A DNA stretch of 64,000 nucleotides from Closterium sp. Naga37s-1 (taxonomy: Eukaryota; Streptophyta; Zygnematophyceae; Desmidiales; Closteriaceae): the NCBI GenBank assembly GCA_947471745.1, contig CANJKZ010000777.1, positions 2,722,001 to 2,786,000 of the forward strand, written 5' to 3'. A model generated the notes under the pieces. The model saw only the letters and a program-made list of their open reading frames with translations, was not told the origin of the DNA and searched no databases. Position 1 is the stretch's first letter, and each line of letters opens with the position of its first letter. This document shows positions 29,130 to 39,221 of the stretch, in pieces. Made by a program: the position numbers and the translations under genes.

Positions 29130-30035
29130 GAGGCCGCCCTCACGTCGCGCCCTCCTAGAGGCCCCTCGCGCCACCCTTAGCGGCCCCGTCGCCGTCCTTA
29201 GCGACCCTGTCGCCGCCCCTCTAGGCCCCTCGTGGCCCCTTCACGGCCCCGTCGCCGTCACTCTAGGCCCCGTCGCCGCCGCTCTAAGGCCGTCGCGGCC
29301 CCTTCACGGCCCCGTCGCCGCCGCTCTAGGCCCCATCGCCGCCGCTCTAGGCCCCTTGCGGCCCCTTCACGGCCCCGTCGCCGCCGCTCTAGGCCCCGTC
29401 GCCGCCGCTCTAGGCCCCTCGCGGCCCCTTCACGGCCCCGTCGCCGCCGCTCTAGGCCCCGTCGCCGCCCCTAGCGGCCCCGTCGCCGCCCCTCTAGGCC
29501 CCTCGCGGCCCCTTCGCGGCCCCGTCGCCGCCAATTGCGGCCCCGTCGCCGCCCCCTCTAGGCCCCTTACGGCTCCTTCGCGGCCTCGTCGCCGCCCCTC
29601 TAGGCCCCTTGCGGCCCCTCTGCGGCCCCGTCGCCGCCCCTAGCGGCCCTGTCACGGCCCCTTTGCGGCCACCTCGCAGCCTTTAGCGACCCCGTCGCCA
29701 CCCCTAGCGGCCCCATCGCCGCCTCTACCGGCGCCGTCGCCGCCTCTACCGGCCCCTTCACCGCTGAGCCGCCCAGCAGCTGAGCACCCGAACCACCCAG
29801 CAGCCGAGCCGCCCAGCAGCCAAGCCGCCCAACAGCCGAGCCGCCGAGCCGCCCAGCAGCCGAGCAGCCGAGCCGCCGAGCCGCCCAGAAACCGAGCCGC
29901 CGAGCCGCCCAGCAGACGAGCGGCCCAACAGCCGAGCCGCTGAGCCGCCCAGCAGCCGAGCCGCCAAGCCGCCCAGCAACCGAGCCGCCCAGCAGCCAAG
30001 CCGCCGAGCCGCCCTGCCGTCGAGCAACTACTGTT
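29130..30035 (+). repeat. Copia-F unit 2 GC-rich tandem-repeat leader
   Basis: Near-duplicate of the unit 1 leader. Confidence 0.8.
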
Positions 30036-30103
30036 ATTACCGGCGCGCCCCGGCCCTACTTACTCGGACTGGTGAGCTCACTCCCTGCTAGGCCACTGCA
30101 GTC

Positions 30104-31855
30104 ATGGCTACCCCCAGTGTCCTTACCTTTGATGCTGAGGGTTGTGCTGTTTACTTTGAGGTCTGGGTCGATGACCTCCAGCTGTTCCTACAGTGCGGTA
30201 GGGCAGACGGACTCTCCCTGTTCGATCTCACCTCTGGTGCCTCTCCTGCCCCGCCTTCTACTGCTGACGGCACTGTTCGCTCACAGTGGGCCACACACGA
30301 TGCTGCTGCCCGCCTTGCTGTGCGTCGCCACTTACCGACCACTGAGCGTGCGCACTTTAGCCAGTACAAGAGTGCTAAGACCTTGTACGACGTTGTAGTT
30401 GCACGCTACTCCTCCCCTGCCACTGCTGCGCTTAGCCGCCTCATGCTGCCGTACCTGTTCCCTGACCTTGCTGCCTTTCCCACAGTCTCTGACCTCATTA
30501 CGCACCTTCGCACTAGTGACACTCGCTACCGCGCTGCGCTTCCTGCTGAGTTCTGTGCCAAGAACGCCCCCCCCATGTACATCACCCTCTACTACATAGT
30601 CACCCGGCTCCCTGACTCCCTTCGCTTAGTCAGGGACCACTTCCTCTCAGTTTGCCCCACCACATTCACCGTTGACCTCCTCGAGGAGCGCCTCCTAGCA
30701 GCAGAGAAGAGCATAGTCGCTGTAGGAGCCTCTCGTGGTGACCCTCGCACCCCCGTCTATGAGGGGTGTTCCTTCTCCCCCCTCTTGCCCTCTGTTGCTT
30801 CTGCTGCTGCGGCTGACCTCGTTGGTTTCGAGTCGGTCGGCGCTTCGTCTGCCCCTAGCGGGAGACGCCGCACTGGCAAGGGCAAGGGGGGCAAGGGCGC
30901 TAGAGGGGCTGGCGGGGGCGGTGGAGGTGGTGGTGGAGGCATTGGAGGGGGTGGGGGTGGTGGTGAGAGTGGTGGCGGGGGTGGAGGTGTCGGTGGCAGC
31001 AGTGGAGGCGGAGGAGGCGGAGGCGGTGGCAGAGGGAGCGGAGGCGGCGGAGGTGGCGGAGGCGGCGGAGGTGGCGGAGGCGGCGGAGGCAGCGGTGGAG
31101 CTGGTCGCGGCTCTGCGCAGAGGAGTGGGTCCGGTGGTGGTCCGCGCCAGCAGCAGCAGCGCAGTCGTGAGACCCTGTCCCCTCAGCAGCTTCGTGAGTG
31201 GTACGCTGCGCGTCAGCGAGGTGGTGGTACTGGTCCCTGCACCTACGTCCTCCGTACCGGCGACCGTGCTGGTGAGCAGTGCGGGGGCCCGCACTCCACC
31301 CAGCGCTACTTCGGCCGCCTGACGGACGCGTGGCGTCACCAGTTCCCTGAGGCCTCTGAGATCCCTCGCTGGGGAGAGCTGTCTAGGGCGGGGGTTGCTA
31401 TCTTTGATCTTGATTATGATGCTATTCTTGCTGCCATGTATGCTGTGTCTGATAGTGTTGAGGGTGACTGTTACCTGTGTGTTCCGCCTGACCCGGGCAT
31501 TGAGGCTGCTGCTCCAGGTGCTGGTGAGGCTGCTGCTCTAGGTGCTAGTGTGTCTGCTGCCCCAGGTGCTGGTGAGTCTGCTCTCTCAGGTACTACGTCG
31601 GCTCAGGCCTTACACACCTTCACCCTTGACTCGGGTGCTTCCCGCTCCTTCTTTCGAGACCGCACCACGCTTACGCCGCTTAGTCGGCCGATTGCAGTCT
31701 CCCTGGCGGACCCCTCTGGGGGTCCTGTCCTTGCTAGCTTCTCCACTGTCTTACCGTGCCCGGAAGCCCCCTCTAGCACCCTGTCAGGTCTCTACCTCCC
31801 CTCGTTCTCTACGAACTTGGTGGGTGGAGCTGAACTACAGGATAGGGGGGGTTGA
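30104..31855 (+). CDS. Copia-F gag, zinc motif and protease
   Basis: 583 residues starting MATPSVLTFDAEG. The gag core is intact through the region where Copia-C breaks (AKNAPPMYITLYY). The Gly-rich tract is 30910-31110; the zinc motif CTYVLRTGDRAGEQCGG continues to a Tyr where sisters have Cys (RYFGRL instead of RCFGRL), so the last zinc ligand is lost in this copy. Protease LDSGASRSFF is present. The frame ends near 31855 at a G run with one extra base. Confidence 0.88.
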   Translation: MATPSVLTFDAEGCAVYFEVWVDDLQLFLQCGRADGLSLFDLTSGASPAPPSTADGTVRSQWATHDAAARLAVRRHLPTTERAHFSQYKSAKTLYDVVVARYSSPATAALSRLMLPYLFPDLAAFPTVSDLITHLRTSDTRYRAALPAEFCAKNAPPMYITLYYIVTRLPDSLRLVRDHFLSVCPTTFTVDLLEERLLAAEKSIVAVGASRGDPRTPVYEGCSFSPLLPSVASAAAADLVGFESVGASSAPSGRRRTGKGKGGKGARGAGGGGGGGGGGIGGGGGGGESGGGGGGVGGSSGGGGGGGGGRGSGGGGGGGGGGGGGGGGGSGGAGRGSAQRSGSGGGPRQQQQRSRETLSPQQLREWYAARQRGGGTGPCTYVLRTGDRAGEQCGGPHSTQRYFGRLTDAWRHQFPEASEIPRWGELSRAGVAIFDLDYDAILAAMYAVSDSVEGDCYLCVPPDPGIEAAAPGAGEAAALGASVSAAPGAGESALSGTTSAQALHTFTLDSGASRSFFRDRTTLTPLSRPIAVSLADPSGGPVLASFSTVLPCPEAPSSTLSGLYLPSFSTNLVGGAELQDRGG

Positions 31856-31857
31856 CC

Positions 31858-33803
31858 AGTTCACTCCTGCGAGTCAGCGGGTGACCCACTTCACGTGTGC
31901 TCGGACAGGCCGACACTTGGCCACGTTCACCCGTCGGCCGGGGTCGAGCCTGTACACACTTACTACTGAGTCTCCTCCGGATGCTGAGTCTGGTGAGGTA
32001 GCTGCGTCGAGTCAGGTGTTTGCTGCAGCGTCCAGGTCTGGTCCTGAGTCTGCTCCCTGCTCGTGTCGTCTTCTGTCCCACCAGACTCTCCTTTGGCACC
32101 ACCGCCTTGGTCACCCCTCCCTGCCTCGTCTCCGAGGCATGGCCTCCCGTGTCCTTGTCTCTGGTCTCCCCCGGTCTCTCCCTCCCCTACCTCCGGGGCC
32201 TGCCCCTACCTGCGTCCCCTGTGTCGAGGGGCGACAGCGCGCCGCCCCTCACTCCTCCGAGATTCCTCCGACAGAGGCTTCGCTGCAGACTCTTCACATG
32301 GACGTGTGGGGCCCCGCCCGCGTCCGTGGCCAGGGGCACGAGCGTTACTTCCTGTTGGTGGTTGACGACTACTCGCGTTACACCACAGTCTTCCCCTTGC
32401 GCAGCAAGGGTGACGTCACTGAGGTGTTGATCGACTGGATCCGCGCGGCTCGTCTCCAGCTCAGAGAGAGTTTCGGCTCGGACTTTCCTGTTCTGCGTCT
32501 GCACTCTGACAGAGGCGGGGAGTTTTCCTCTGCCCGTCTGGGAGCCTTCTGTCGTGCACAGGGCATCCACCAGACCTTCACGCTTCCGGCCTCTCCACAG
32601 CAAAATGGGATTGCTGAGCGCCGCATTGGCATGGTCATGGACGTCGCTCGTACGTCCATGATCCATGCGGCTGCTCCCCATTTCATGTGGCCGTTTGCGG
32701 TTCAGTACGCAGCGCATCAGCTCAACCTTCAGCCCCGGGTCTCCTTGCCAGAGACCTCCCCCACCTTGCGGTGGACGGGGAAGGTTGGCGATGCGTCTGT
32801 GTTTCGGGTCTGGGGATCTCGGGCGTTTGTCCGCGACTTGTTTGTGGACAAGCTGTCCCCCCGTGCTGTTCCCTGCGTCTTCCTTGGCTTCCCCCCTAAC
32901 GCGCCTGGGTGGCAGTTTTACCACCCCACCTCGCACCGTGTTTTGTCCTCCCAGGACGTCACCTTTGACGAGTCGGTGCCTTACTACCGTCTCTTCCCCT
33001 ACCGCACTGTGCCCCTCCCCCCGCCGCCGCTCTTCCTTGCGCCAGGTCCTCCCCCGGTAGACCCCCTCCCCCCTCAGGGTCCTGCCTCGTCAGGTGTGTC
33101 CCAGGTAGACGCAGTCGAGCCTGTCGTGGTAGCTGTTGACTTTGGTACTGCTAGAGGTGCTGAGCCTGCGGGTGCCGGGTCTGAGGGTGCGGAGCCTAGG
33201 GGTGCTGAGTCCAGGGGTGCGGAGCCTGGGGGTGCTGAGCCTGGGGGTGCTGAGTCTGGGGGTGCGGAGCCTGGGGGTGCTGGGTCTGCTCGTGTGGCCT
33301 CTCGCGGTGCTTGGTTGAGGCGGGAGCCACTGTCTCCGCAGGTGCTGCGCGAGTGGTTTGCCCGGCGCTGGAGCCGTGCTGCTGGAGCTGGAGGTACTAC
33401 TGTTGCTGCTGGTCCCGGAGGTACTCGTACTGGCGGTGCTGGAGCTACTGGGACTGGGGGTGCTGCTGGGGCTACTGGAGTTGGTCTTGCTGGAGGTACT
33501 GCTGGAGCTGCTGGCGGTACTGGAGCTGCCGGTCCTGCTGGAGCTGGAGCTGCTGGAGCTGGAGCTGCTGGGGGTGTTGGCGCTGGTGGTTCTGCTGGCT
33601 CTGGTGTGTCTGAGGGTGCTGGAGTTGGCGCTGTTGGAGCTGGAGGTGCTACTGGCGCTGGTGCTGCCGCTGGGAGTACTGGTGCTGTCCCTGCTGGGTC
33701 TGGAGGCGCTGCGCGGCCGCGGCCGTACTTCGTTCCGCTCCTTGAGCAGGTTCTTGGTCTCCCGCCCTCTACTGGTCCTGCTCCTCCCTTAGAGTGTCCA
33801 TAG
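31858..33803 (+). CDS. Copia-F pre-integrase, integrase and linker
   Basis: Frame from GGVDQFTPASQRVTH onward, with LLWHHRLGHPSLPRLRG, integrase Asp in VVDDYSRY, Asp in LHSDRGGEF and Glu in NGIAERRIGM, and WTGKVGDASVFRVWG. The Ala/Gly linker follows, with TAG at 33801-33803 where Copia-C has CAG. Integrase catalytic residues are all present. Confidence 0.9.
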
Positions 33804-33992
33804 CCTGTCCAGTCGCAGTCACAGTTACAGCCCGCCTCCCCCCTACCTGCTCCTTCTCCCTACACTGGTCCTACTGGAGGTCTTGCTGAGCGTCGTGAGC
33901 CTGCGTCTCGTCCTGCGTCGCCTATTCGTGCTGCTCGCACTAGTCGTCGTGCTCCGCGTCCGCGTCCTCCTGCGGTCCCAGGCACACACCAG

Positions 33993-34325
33993 ATGGCACT
34001 GCGTCCTTCCACTGCTCCTCTGCGTGTCCCGTTGCCGTCTCCTCCAGAGTCCTCTCTTCCTGTTCTTGCTGACCCAGAGTCTGACTCTCTTCGTGCTGCC
34101 AGTCCTACTGTCACGCGTCTCCTGGCCACTGTTGTAACTGACCCTTCCTTTGAGTCCACTGCTGCGTCGGCCCTAGTTGCTGAGCTTGTCGACTTTGCTG
34201 CTCGCTGTCATCTAGACTACGCTGCTCGTCTTGTTGCTGAGTCTGAGTCTGTCTGTCCTCCGTCCGTCGGGGGTGAGTGTGCTCTTAGCACGGACGTCCA
34301 TGAGGACAGGCAAGAGGAGTTCTAG
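33993..34325 (+). CDS. Copia-F linker end before RT, closed by TAG
   Basis: Reads SPPESSLPVLADPESDSLRAA through DRQEEF and TAG (34323-34325). Copia-B has TAG at the matching point; Copia-C and Copia-G have sense codons. A further TAA at about 34418 follows before the RT core. Confidence 0.75.
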   Translation: MALRPSTAPLRVPLPSPPESSLPVLADPESDSLRAASPTVTRLLATVVTDPSFESTAASALVAELVDFAARCHLDYAARLVAESESVCPPSVGGECALSTDVHEDRQEEF

Positions 34326-34463
34326 TGTTTTGCTGCTGCTTTGCCTCATCTCGTGTCCACGCTGATTGCCCCTGAGGGAGACCCGGATGCACCAGACATC
34401 CCGACTCCTCGATCATAAGCTGAGGCGATCGAGGGTCCCTACTCCTCTCAGTGGCAGTCAGCC

Positions 34464-35978
34464 ATGGACGCAGAGATGGCTTCCTGGAAGTCCACAGGCA
34501 CCTACGTCGACGAGGTTCCCCCACGTGGGGCGAACATCGTCAGTGGCATGTGGATTTTCAGGGTGAAGCGGCCGCCGGGTTATCCGCCTGTCTTCAAGGT
34601 GCGTTACGAAGCTCGAGGCTTCAGTCAGCGGCAGGGAGTTGACTACTTTCAGACCTTCTCTCCCACCCCGAAGATGACCACTCTTCGAGTGCTGCTGCAC
34701 ATAGCCGCTCAGCGCGACTACGAGCTTCACTCTCTTGACTTCAGCACAGCTTTCCTGCAGGGCAGCCTGCACGAGGAGATCTGGCTGCGCCGCCCACCTG
34801 GCTTTACTGGGTCGTTTCCTCCTGGTACCCAGTGGAGCCTCCGGCGGCCAGTCTATGGTCTCCGCCAGGCGCCCCGTGAGTGGCACGACACACTGAGGAC
34901 TACACTTGCGGCTCTTGGGTTTGCTCCTTCTACTGCCGACCCGTCGTTGTTTCTGCGCACCGACACCTCTTTGCCGCCGTTCTACATCCTCGTGTACGTC
35001 GACGACTTGGTCTTTGCCACTGCTGACACTGCTGGACTCGCCCACGTGAAGTCTGAGCTGCAGAAGAGACACACGTGCACAGACCTGGGTGAACTGCGCA
35101 GCTACCTTGGCTTGCAGATCACCTGGGACAGAGCACAGCGCACCATTACCCTGACTCAGTCACACATGGTGCAGCAGGTCCTTCAGCGCTTCGACTTCAC
35201 GTACTCCTCGCCTCAGGCCACTCCTCTGTCTACTCGCCACTCGCTCTCAGCTCTGCCTTCGGATGAGTCCGTAGAGCCGAGTGGCCCGTACCCAGAGCTT
35301 GTTGGCTGCCTCATGTACCTGATGACCTGCACACGACCTGACCTTGCATACCCTCTTAGCATTCTCGCACGCTATGTTGCTCCTGGGAGACACAGACCGG
35401 AGCACATGGCTGCAGCGAAGAGGGTGTTGCGCTACTTGTGCAGTACGTCGGGCATGGGGCTAGTGCTTGGAGGGCGACGTCGAGTGGTCCTCACAGGTCA
35501 CGCAGACGCTTCTTGGGCTGACGACCAGGCTACGCAGCGGTCGTCACAGGGTTACACCTTCAGCCTTGGCTCCGGCTCTGTTTCGTGGCGGTCTACCCGC
35601 TCGTCTTCTGTTCTCGGCTCCAGCTGTGAGGCTGAGATCTACGCGGGGGCCATGGCTGCACAGGAGCTACGCTGGCTCACCTACCTGCTGACTGACCTAG
35701 GAGAGCCGCCTCGTTCTCCTCCAGTTCTGTACGTAGACAACAAGGCCATGCTGGCCTTGTGTCGGGAGCACAGACTGGAGCACAGAACGAAGCACATTGC
35801 TCTTCGCTACTTCCTTGCTCGTGAGCTGCAGCAGCGTGGTCAGCTGCGCCTTGCTTACGTGGCCTCTGAGGCCAACACTGCTGATATCTTTACCAAGGCA
35901 CTTTTGCCTGGTGATCATCAGCGCTTTTGTACTATGCTAGGTCTTGTGCCTACTTGGCCTCATTTGCTCACTTCTTGA
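34464..35978 (+). CDS. Copia-F reverse transcriptase and RNase H
   Basis: 504 residues without interruption: DAEMASWKSTGTY, FSQRQGVDYFQTFSP, FSTAFLQGSLHEEIWL, YGLRQAPREWHDTL, catalytic YVDDLVFATAD, SGPYPELVGCLMYLMTCTRP, then RNase H TGHADASWADDQ, CEAEIYAGAMAAQ and YVDNKAML, ending NTADIFTKALLPG and a stop at 35976-35978. This is the most complete RT-RNase H of the group here. Confidence 0.93.
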   Translation: MDAEMASWKSTGTYVDEVPPRGANIVSGMWIFRVKRPPGYPPVFKVRYEARGFSQRQGVDYFQTFSPTPKMTTLRVLLHIAAQRDYELHSLDFSTAFLQGSLHEEIWLRRPPGFTGSFPPGTQWSLRRPVYGLRQAPREWHDTLRTTLAALGFAPSTADPSLFLRTDTSLPPFYILVYVDDLVFATADTAGLAHVKSELQKRHTCTDLGELRSYLGLQITWDRAQRTITLTQSHMVQQVLQRFDFTYSSPQATPLSTRHSLSALPSDESVEPSGPYPELVGCLMYLMTCTRPDLAYPLSILARYVAPGRHRPEHMAAAKRVLRYLCSTSGMGLVLGGRRRVVLTGHADASWADDQATQRSSQGYTFSLGSGSVSWRSTRSSSVLGSSCEAEIYAGAMAAQELRWLTYLLTDLGEPPRSPPVLYVDNKAMLALCREHRLEHRTKHIALRYFLARELQQRGQLRLAYVASEANTADIFTKALLPGDHQRFCTMLGLVPTWPHLLTS

Positions 35979-36175
35979 CCTTGCTTGTACTGTGATCTTT
36001 CTATACCTGCACTTGCCTGTTTACTTTTATATATGATCTTGCATGTGAACTGGCCTTATGGCCTTGCTCTTGTGCTCGGATTGTGTGGTGACGTTGTGAT
36101 CCACCCTGAGCTTGCTTTGCTTTCCTTGACTGGTCTTGTGACCTCTTGTTCTCCCCCACTTTGCCTATGGGGGTG

Positions 36176-36299
36176 TGTCAAACTTATATCATATAGCTTG
36201 TCTAGGCTATAGTGGGGTAGACACTATGGGGTACAGGTTCCTAGGGTTTCCTACTTGTACCCAACCTTGTGCTAGTTCATTCATTCCTCATTCTTCACA
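36176..36299 (+). repeat. Copia-F LTR 3
   Basis: 124 bp; preceded by the polypurine tract TATGGGGGTG; followed by CAACC. Confidence 0.92.
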
Positions 36300-36304
36300 C
36301 AACC

Positions 36305-36875
36305 ATTCGTCTCGCATCACAACCCGAGCGCACCAGCATACGCACCTCTGGAGAAAGTGTACAGTGACATACTGTACAACCGCAGACTTGGACAAGGAGC
36401 ATACAACTATGTTATCACATTCATCGATGCCGCCACACGCTACATCTGGCACCTCAACCTTCTGAGCCGCGATATGGCCTTCGAAGCCTTCGCCGCATGG
36501 CTTCCAGAAGCAGAATGGGAATCGGGAGTAAAGCTGAAAAGCTTCCAGTCAGATGGAGGAGGAGAATATGCGTCACAGAGGTTCAAGCAGTATCTGGCAG
36601 AAAGGGGGATCAAGCGGCTCATCTCTCTTCCCTACGCCCATCAACAGCAGGGTGTAGCAGAAAGAATGAACAGAACCCTCCAGAACACCATGCGCAAGCT
36701 ACTACGCGGCATGCACCTATCCAACCACCAGTGGCCCGAGGCAATGGACCACGCCGTGATGCTGCACAACTTGCTCTCGTCATCATCACTCCCGAACAAC
36801 GCATCACCGCATCTGCTGTGGACAGGAAAATTGGGTAGCACCAAAATGTTGCGAGTCTTTGGCTGCATGGTATAG
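36305..36875 (+). CDS. Copia-E integrase core
   Basis: With Copia-F removed this continues the pre-integrase frame: APLEKVYSDILY, first Asp in VITFIDAATRYIWH, second in FQSDGGGEYASQ, Glu in QQQGVAERMNRTLQ, then LRVFGCMV and TAG at 36873-36875. DD35E spacing looks intact. Confidence 0.88.
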
Positions 36876-36935
36876 TACCGACCCCCATCTGCACGAGCCG
36901 GCTGATTCTCCCAACGCGCACAGTGGGGACTATAC

Positions 36936-37475
36936 ATGGGCATCGAAAAACATTACAACGCATGGAAGATTTTCGACATCAACACAAAGGAATCAGTGGC
37001 AGCACGCGATATCAATTTCTACGAAAACCTTACTCTTCGGACATACCTTGTCAACGTGAAAGAAGGAAACCCAGGCCTCTCGGGTGGATTTCTTGGCACC
37101 CGAGCCTTCGCCTCGACAGAGGAAGAAGCTGACTGGGACGAGCAGAACGTGGATGAAGCCTCGGAGGAAGCCGGACCTCTCCCATACTGCTCCATTGACG
37201 TACCAATGGATGACGAAGATCCCCGCGAAAGCATCAACGCCGAAGTTTATTATCACTTCGCCGACAACGGTTACGTTACACCTGCAAGAGTCAACACCAA
37301 TGAAGCAGAGCGCGTAGGGCCCAACTTCGTACCCGATCCTGAAGCGGGAGACGAAGCAGTCTATCCCGAGGACACAACTCTTCCTCGCTACACACAGAGC
37401 GGACTCCAGATACTTGGCCTCGTCACCGCGGTACACGGCACGGCGATTCCTAAGGAGCCTGCCACAGTTCAGTAG
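36936..37475 (+). CDS. Copia-E integrase C-terminal and linker
   Basis: MGIEKHYNAWKIFDINTKES and VAARDINFYEN fit the copia integrase C-terminal segment; the rest is acidic linker. The stop at 37473-37475 lies just before a G run that starts the RT frame. Confidence 0.7.
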   Translation: MGIEKHYNAWKIFDINTKESVAARDINFYENLTLRTYLVNVKEGNPGLSGGFLGTRAFASTEEEADWDEQNVDEASEEAGPLPYCSIDVPMDDEDPRESINAEVYYHFADNGYVTPARVNTNEAERVGPNFVPDPEAGDEAVYPEDTTLPRYTQSGLQILGLVTAVHGTAIPKEPATVQ

Positions 37476-37478
37476 GCT

Positions 37479-38878
37479 TTGGGGGGGGAGCATTGGGAAA
37501 AATGGCGCGAAGCCATGGACAGGGAGCTGAAAGCGCTGGAAGAACGGAACACCTGGAAAATCGTTCCCATTGGCATGGCACGCAACAAAATGGTACTCAC
37601 CGGAAAATGGGTTTTCCGTGTGAAAACAAAGGCAGACGGCACCATCGACAAATTTAAGGGGCGCTGGGTTGTATGTGGTTTCGACCAAGAGCACGGACGC
37701 GATTTCACCGAGACGTTTGCATCGGTCAGCCGACATACTTCGCTGCGAATTCTCCTCGCGATGGCCGCCATGAAGAAGAAGAAGCTATGGCAAATCGATG
37801 CTGCCAATGCCTTTCTCTACGCACCTGTTGACGCCGAAATCTTTGTCGAGCTACCACACGGATCAAACGTAGATCCTAACCAAGTCTGTCAGCTGCTTAA
37901 GTCCCTGTACAGCATTAAACAGGCCCCGAGACTGTGGCAACAGTACCTGCACGCTAGACTCATCCGCATCGGCTTTCGCCAACTACCACACGACTAGGGC
38001 ATGTACCGACTCACAAAGGGCACCGACTACATCTTACTGATCATCTATGTAGATGACCTACTCTACATTGGCTCGACCGACGGTGTCACTACCTGGTTCG
38101 AAGGGGAGCTGCAGCAGGATCTTACTCTCACAGTGTCATCAACCGTCACGCAATACCTCGGCCTCAAAATTCAGGAAGAAGAAAGCGCAATCTACCTCAG
38201 CGCCGCGAAATACGCCGACACTATCGCCAAACGCTTCGGACTCACCCCGACCGCCATCTCCACGCCATACCGCTACACCACCGGAAGTCACAAGGAAGGC
38301 TCCGCTCCGCTCAAGCCCGCAGGCATACGTGACTACCAGAGAAAGCTGGGATGCCTCCTCTTTGCAGCCTGTCGTCCAGATCTATCATACTCTGCAAGTC
38401 AACTTGCCACCTACCTCAAGAAACTTGAAGCGGAACACATGGCGGAGCTCGACCGCGCTCTTCACTACCTCGTCAGCACCCAAACGATCGGCCTAACCTA
38501 CCACAAGACCGGAACTACAACACCTAAGCTAATCGGCTACGTCGACGCTGATCACGCCGGCGACTCTAACAACAAGCGCTCGCGCACCGGCTACATTTAC
38601 CGACTTGAGCCTATCGGGCCCATCTCTTGGCAGTCGAGCAAGCAGGAACTAATTGCTCTCTCCTCAGCTGAAGCAAAATACATTGCACTCTGTTCAGCCA
38701 CCAAGGAAGGACTGTACCTTCGTGAACTGCTGGTAGAAGCGAAGCTGGCCCAGTTACCCAGCTTCTCCCTATTCTGCGACAACCAATCTGCAATCCGCAT
38801 TGCCAACAAGAACAGATTCGCGAACAAAACAAAGCACATTGCCCTACGGTATTTCTTAGAAACTAACGCTAACATTAG
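37479..38878 (+). CDS. Copia-E reverse transcriptase and RNase H (truncated end)
   Basis: WEKWREAMDRELKALEERNTW, KGRWVVCGFDQEHGRDF, IDAANAFLYAPVDAEIFVEL and YSIKQAPRLWQQYLH precede a TAG at 37995-37997. The same frame continues with the catalytic IYVDDLLYIGSTD and RNase H VDADHAGDSNNKRS, SSKQELIALSSAEAKYIAL and FCDNQSAIRIANK, then KTKHIALRYFLET. The copia end motif after NANIR is lost at the Copia-G junction. Confidence 0.88.
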
Positions 38879-38942
38879 GTTGTACCCCATATGGGCTACC
38901 CCACTATAGCCTACACAGAACTACCACATATATAGTTTCACA
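38879..38942 (-). repeat. Copia-G 3' LTR remnant
   Basis: In minus orientation begins TGTGAAACTATATATG and carries the group block TATAGTGGGGTAG; cut at the junction with Copia-E. Confidence 0.7.
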
Positions 38943-39221
38943 CACCCCATAGACAAAGTGGGGGAGAACAAGGGGTCACAAGACTAGTCAAGAAGAGCAA
39001 AGCAAGCTCAGGGTGGATCACAACGTCACCACACACTCCGAGCACAAGCAAAGGGCCACAAGGCTAGTTCACATGCAGAGGTATATATGCAATAACAATA
39101 GTACAGTGATCACTACCTAGCAGGAGTCGACATGCAGGTACACAACATTGATCACAGTACAAGCAAAAGTCAACTGACTTTGAGGCCAAGTAGGCACAAG
39201 TCATAGCACAATACAGAAGTG

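Larger units (their letters stand above)
27321..36299 (+). mobile_element. Copia-F: three-LTR tandem copia composite inside Copia-E
   Basis: Outer flanks are CAACC (27316-27320 and 36300-36304). LTRs of 124 bp sit at 27321-27444, 28933-29056 and 36176-36299, differing from each other by about one base. Unit 1 (27321-28932) holds a leader, the first 66 codons of gag and then a piece of gypsy RT, with no polypurine tract. Unit 2 (28933-36299) is a full copia with gag-pol. Because only the outermost LTRs share the duplication, the composite inserted as one piece or arose by later recombination at this site. Confidence 0.93.
24481..38878 (+). mobile_element. Copia-E: older Ty1/copia element, 3' truncated, host of Copia-F
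   Basis: Primer site TGGTATCAGAGC (24833-24844) follows an LTR that ends ...CCCAACA at 24832; the LTR start is uncertain because the 3' LTR is missing. Gag, protease and pre-integrase lie before Copia-F, and integrase, RT and RNase H after it, in copia order. The element stops abruptly near 38878 inside the RNase H end, where the truncated Copia-G LTR begins. It differs in codon use and sequence from the Copia-B group. Internal stops (26768-26770, 36873-36875, 37473-37475, 37995-37997) show decay. Confidence 0.8.

Noticed and set aside
28933-36299. Copia-F unit 2 as an independent insertion
   Set aside because: Bases before 28933 (CGCTA) do not match those after 36299 (CAACC), while the outermost LTR does match.
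36357-36875. Copia-E integrase segment as a separate gene with its own start
   Set aside because: Its frame continues upstream through 36305 and joins the pre-integrase region once Copia-F is removed.
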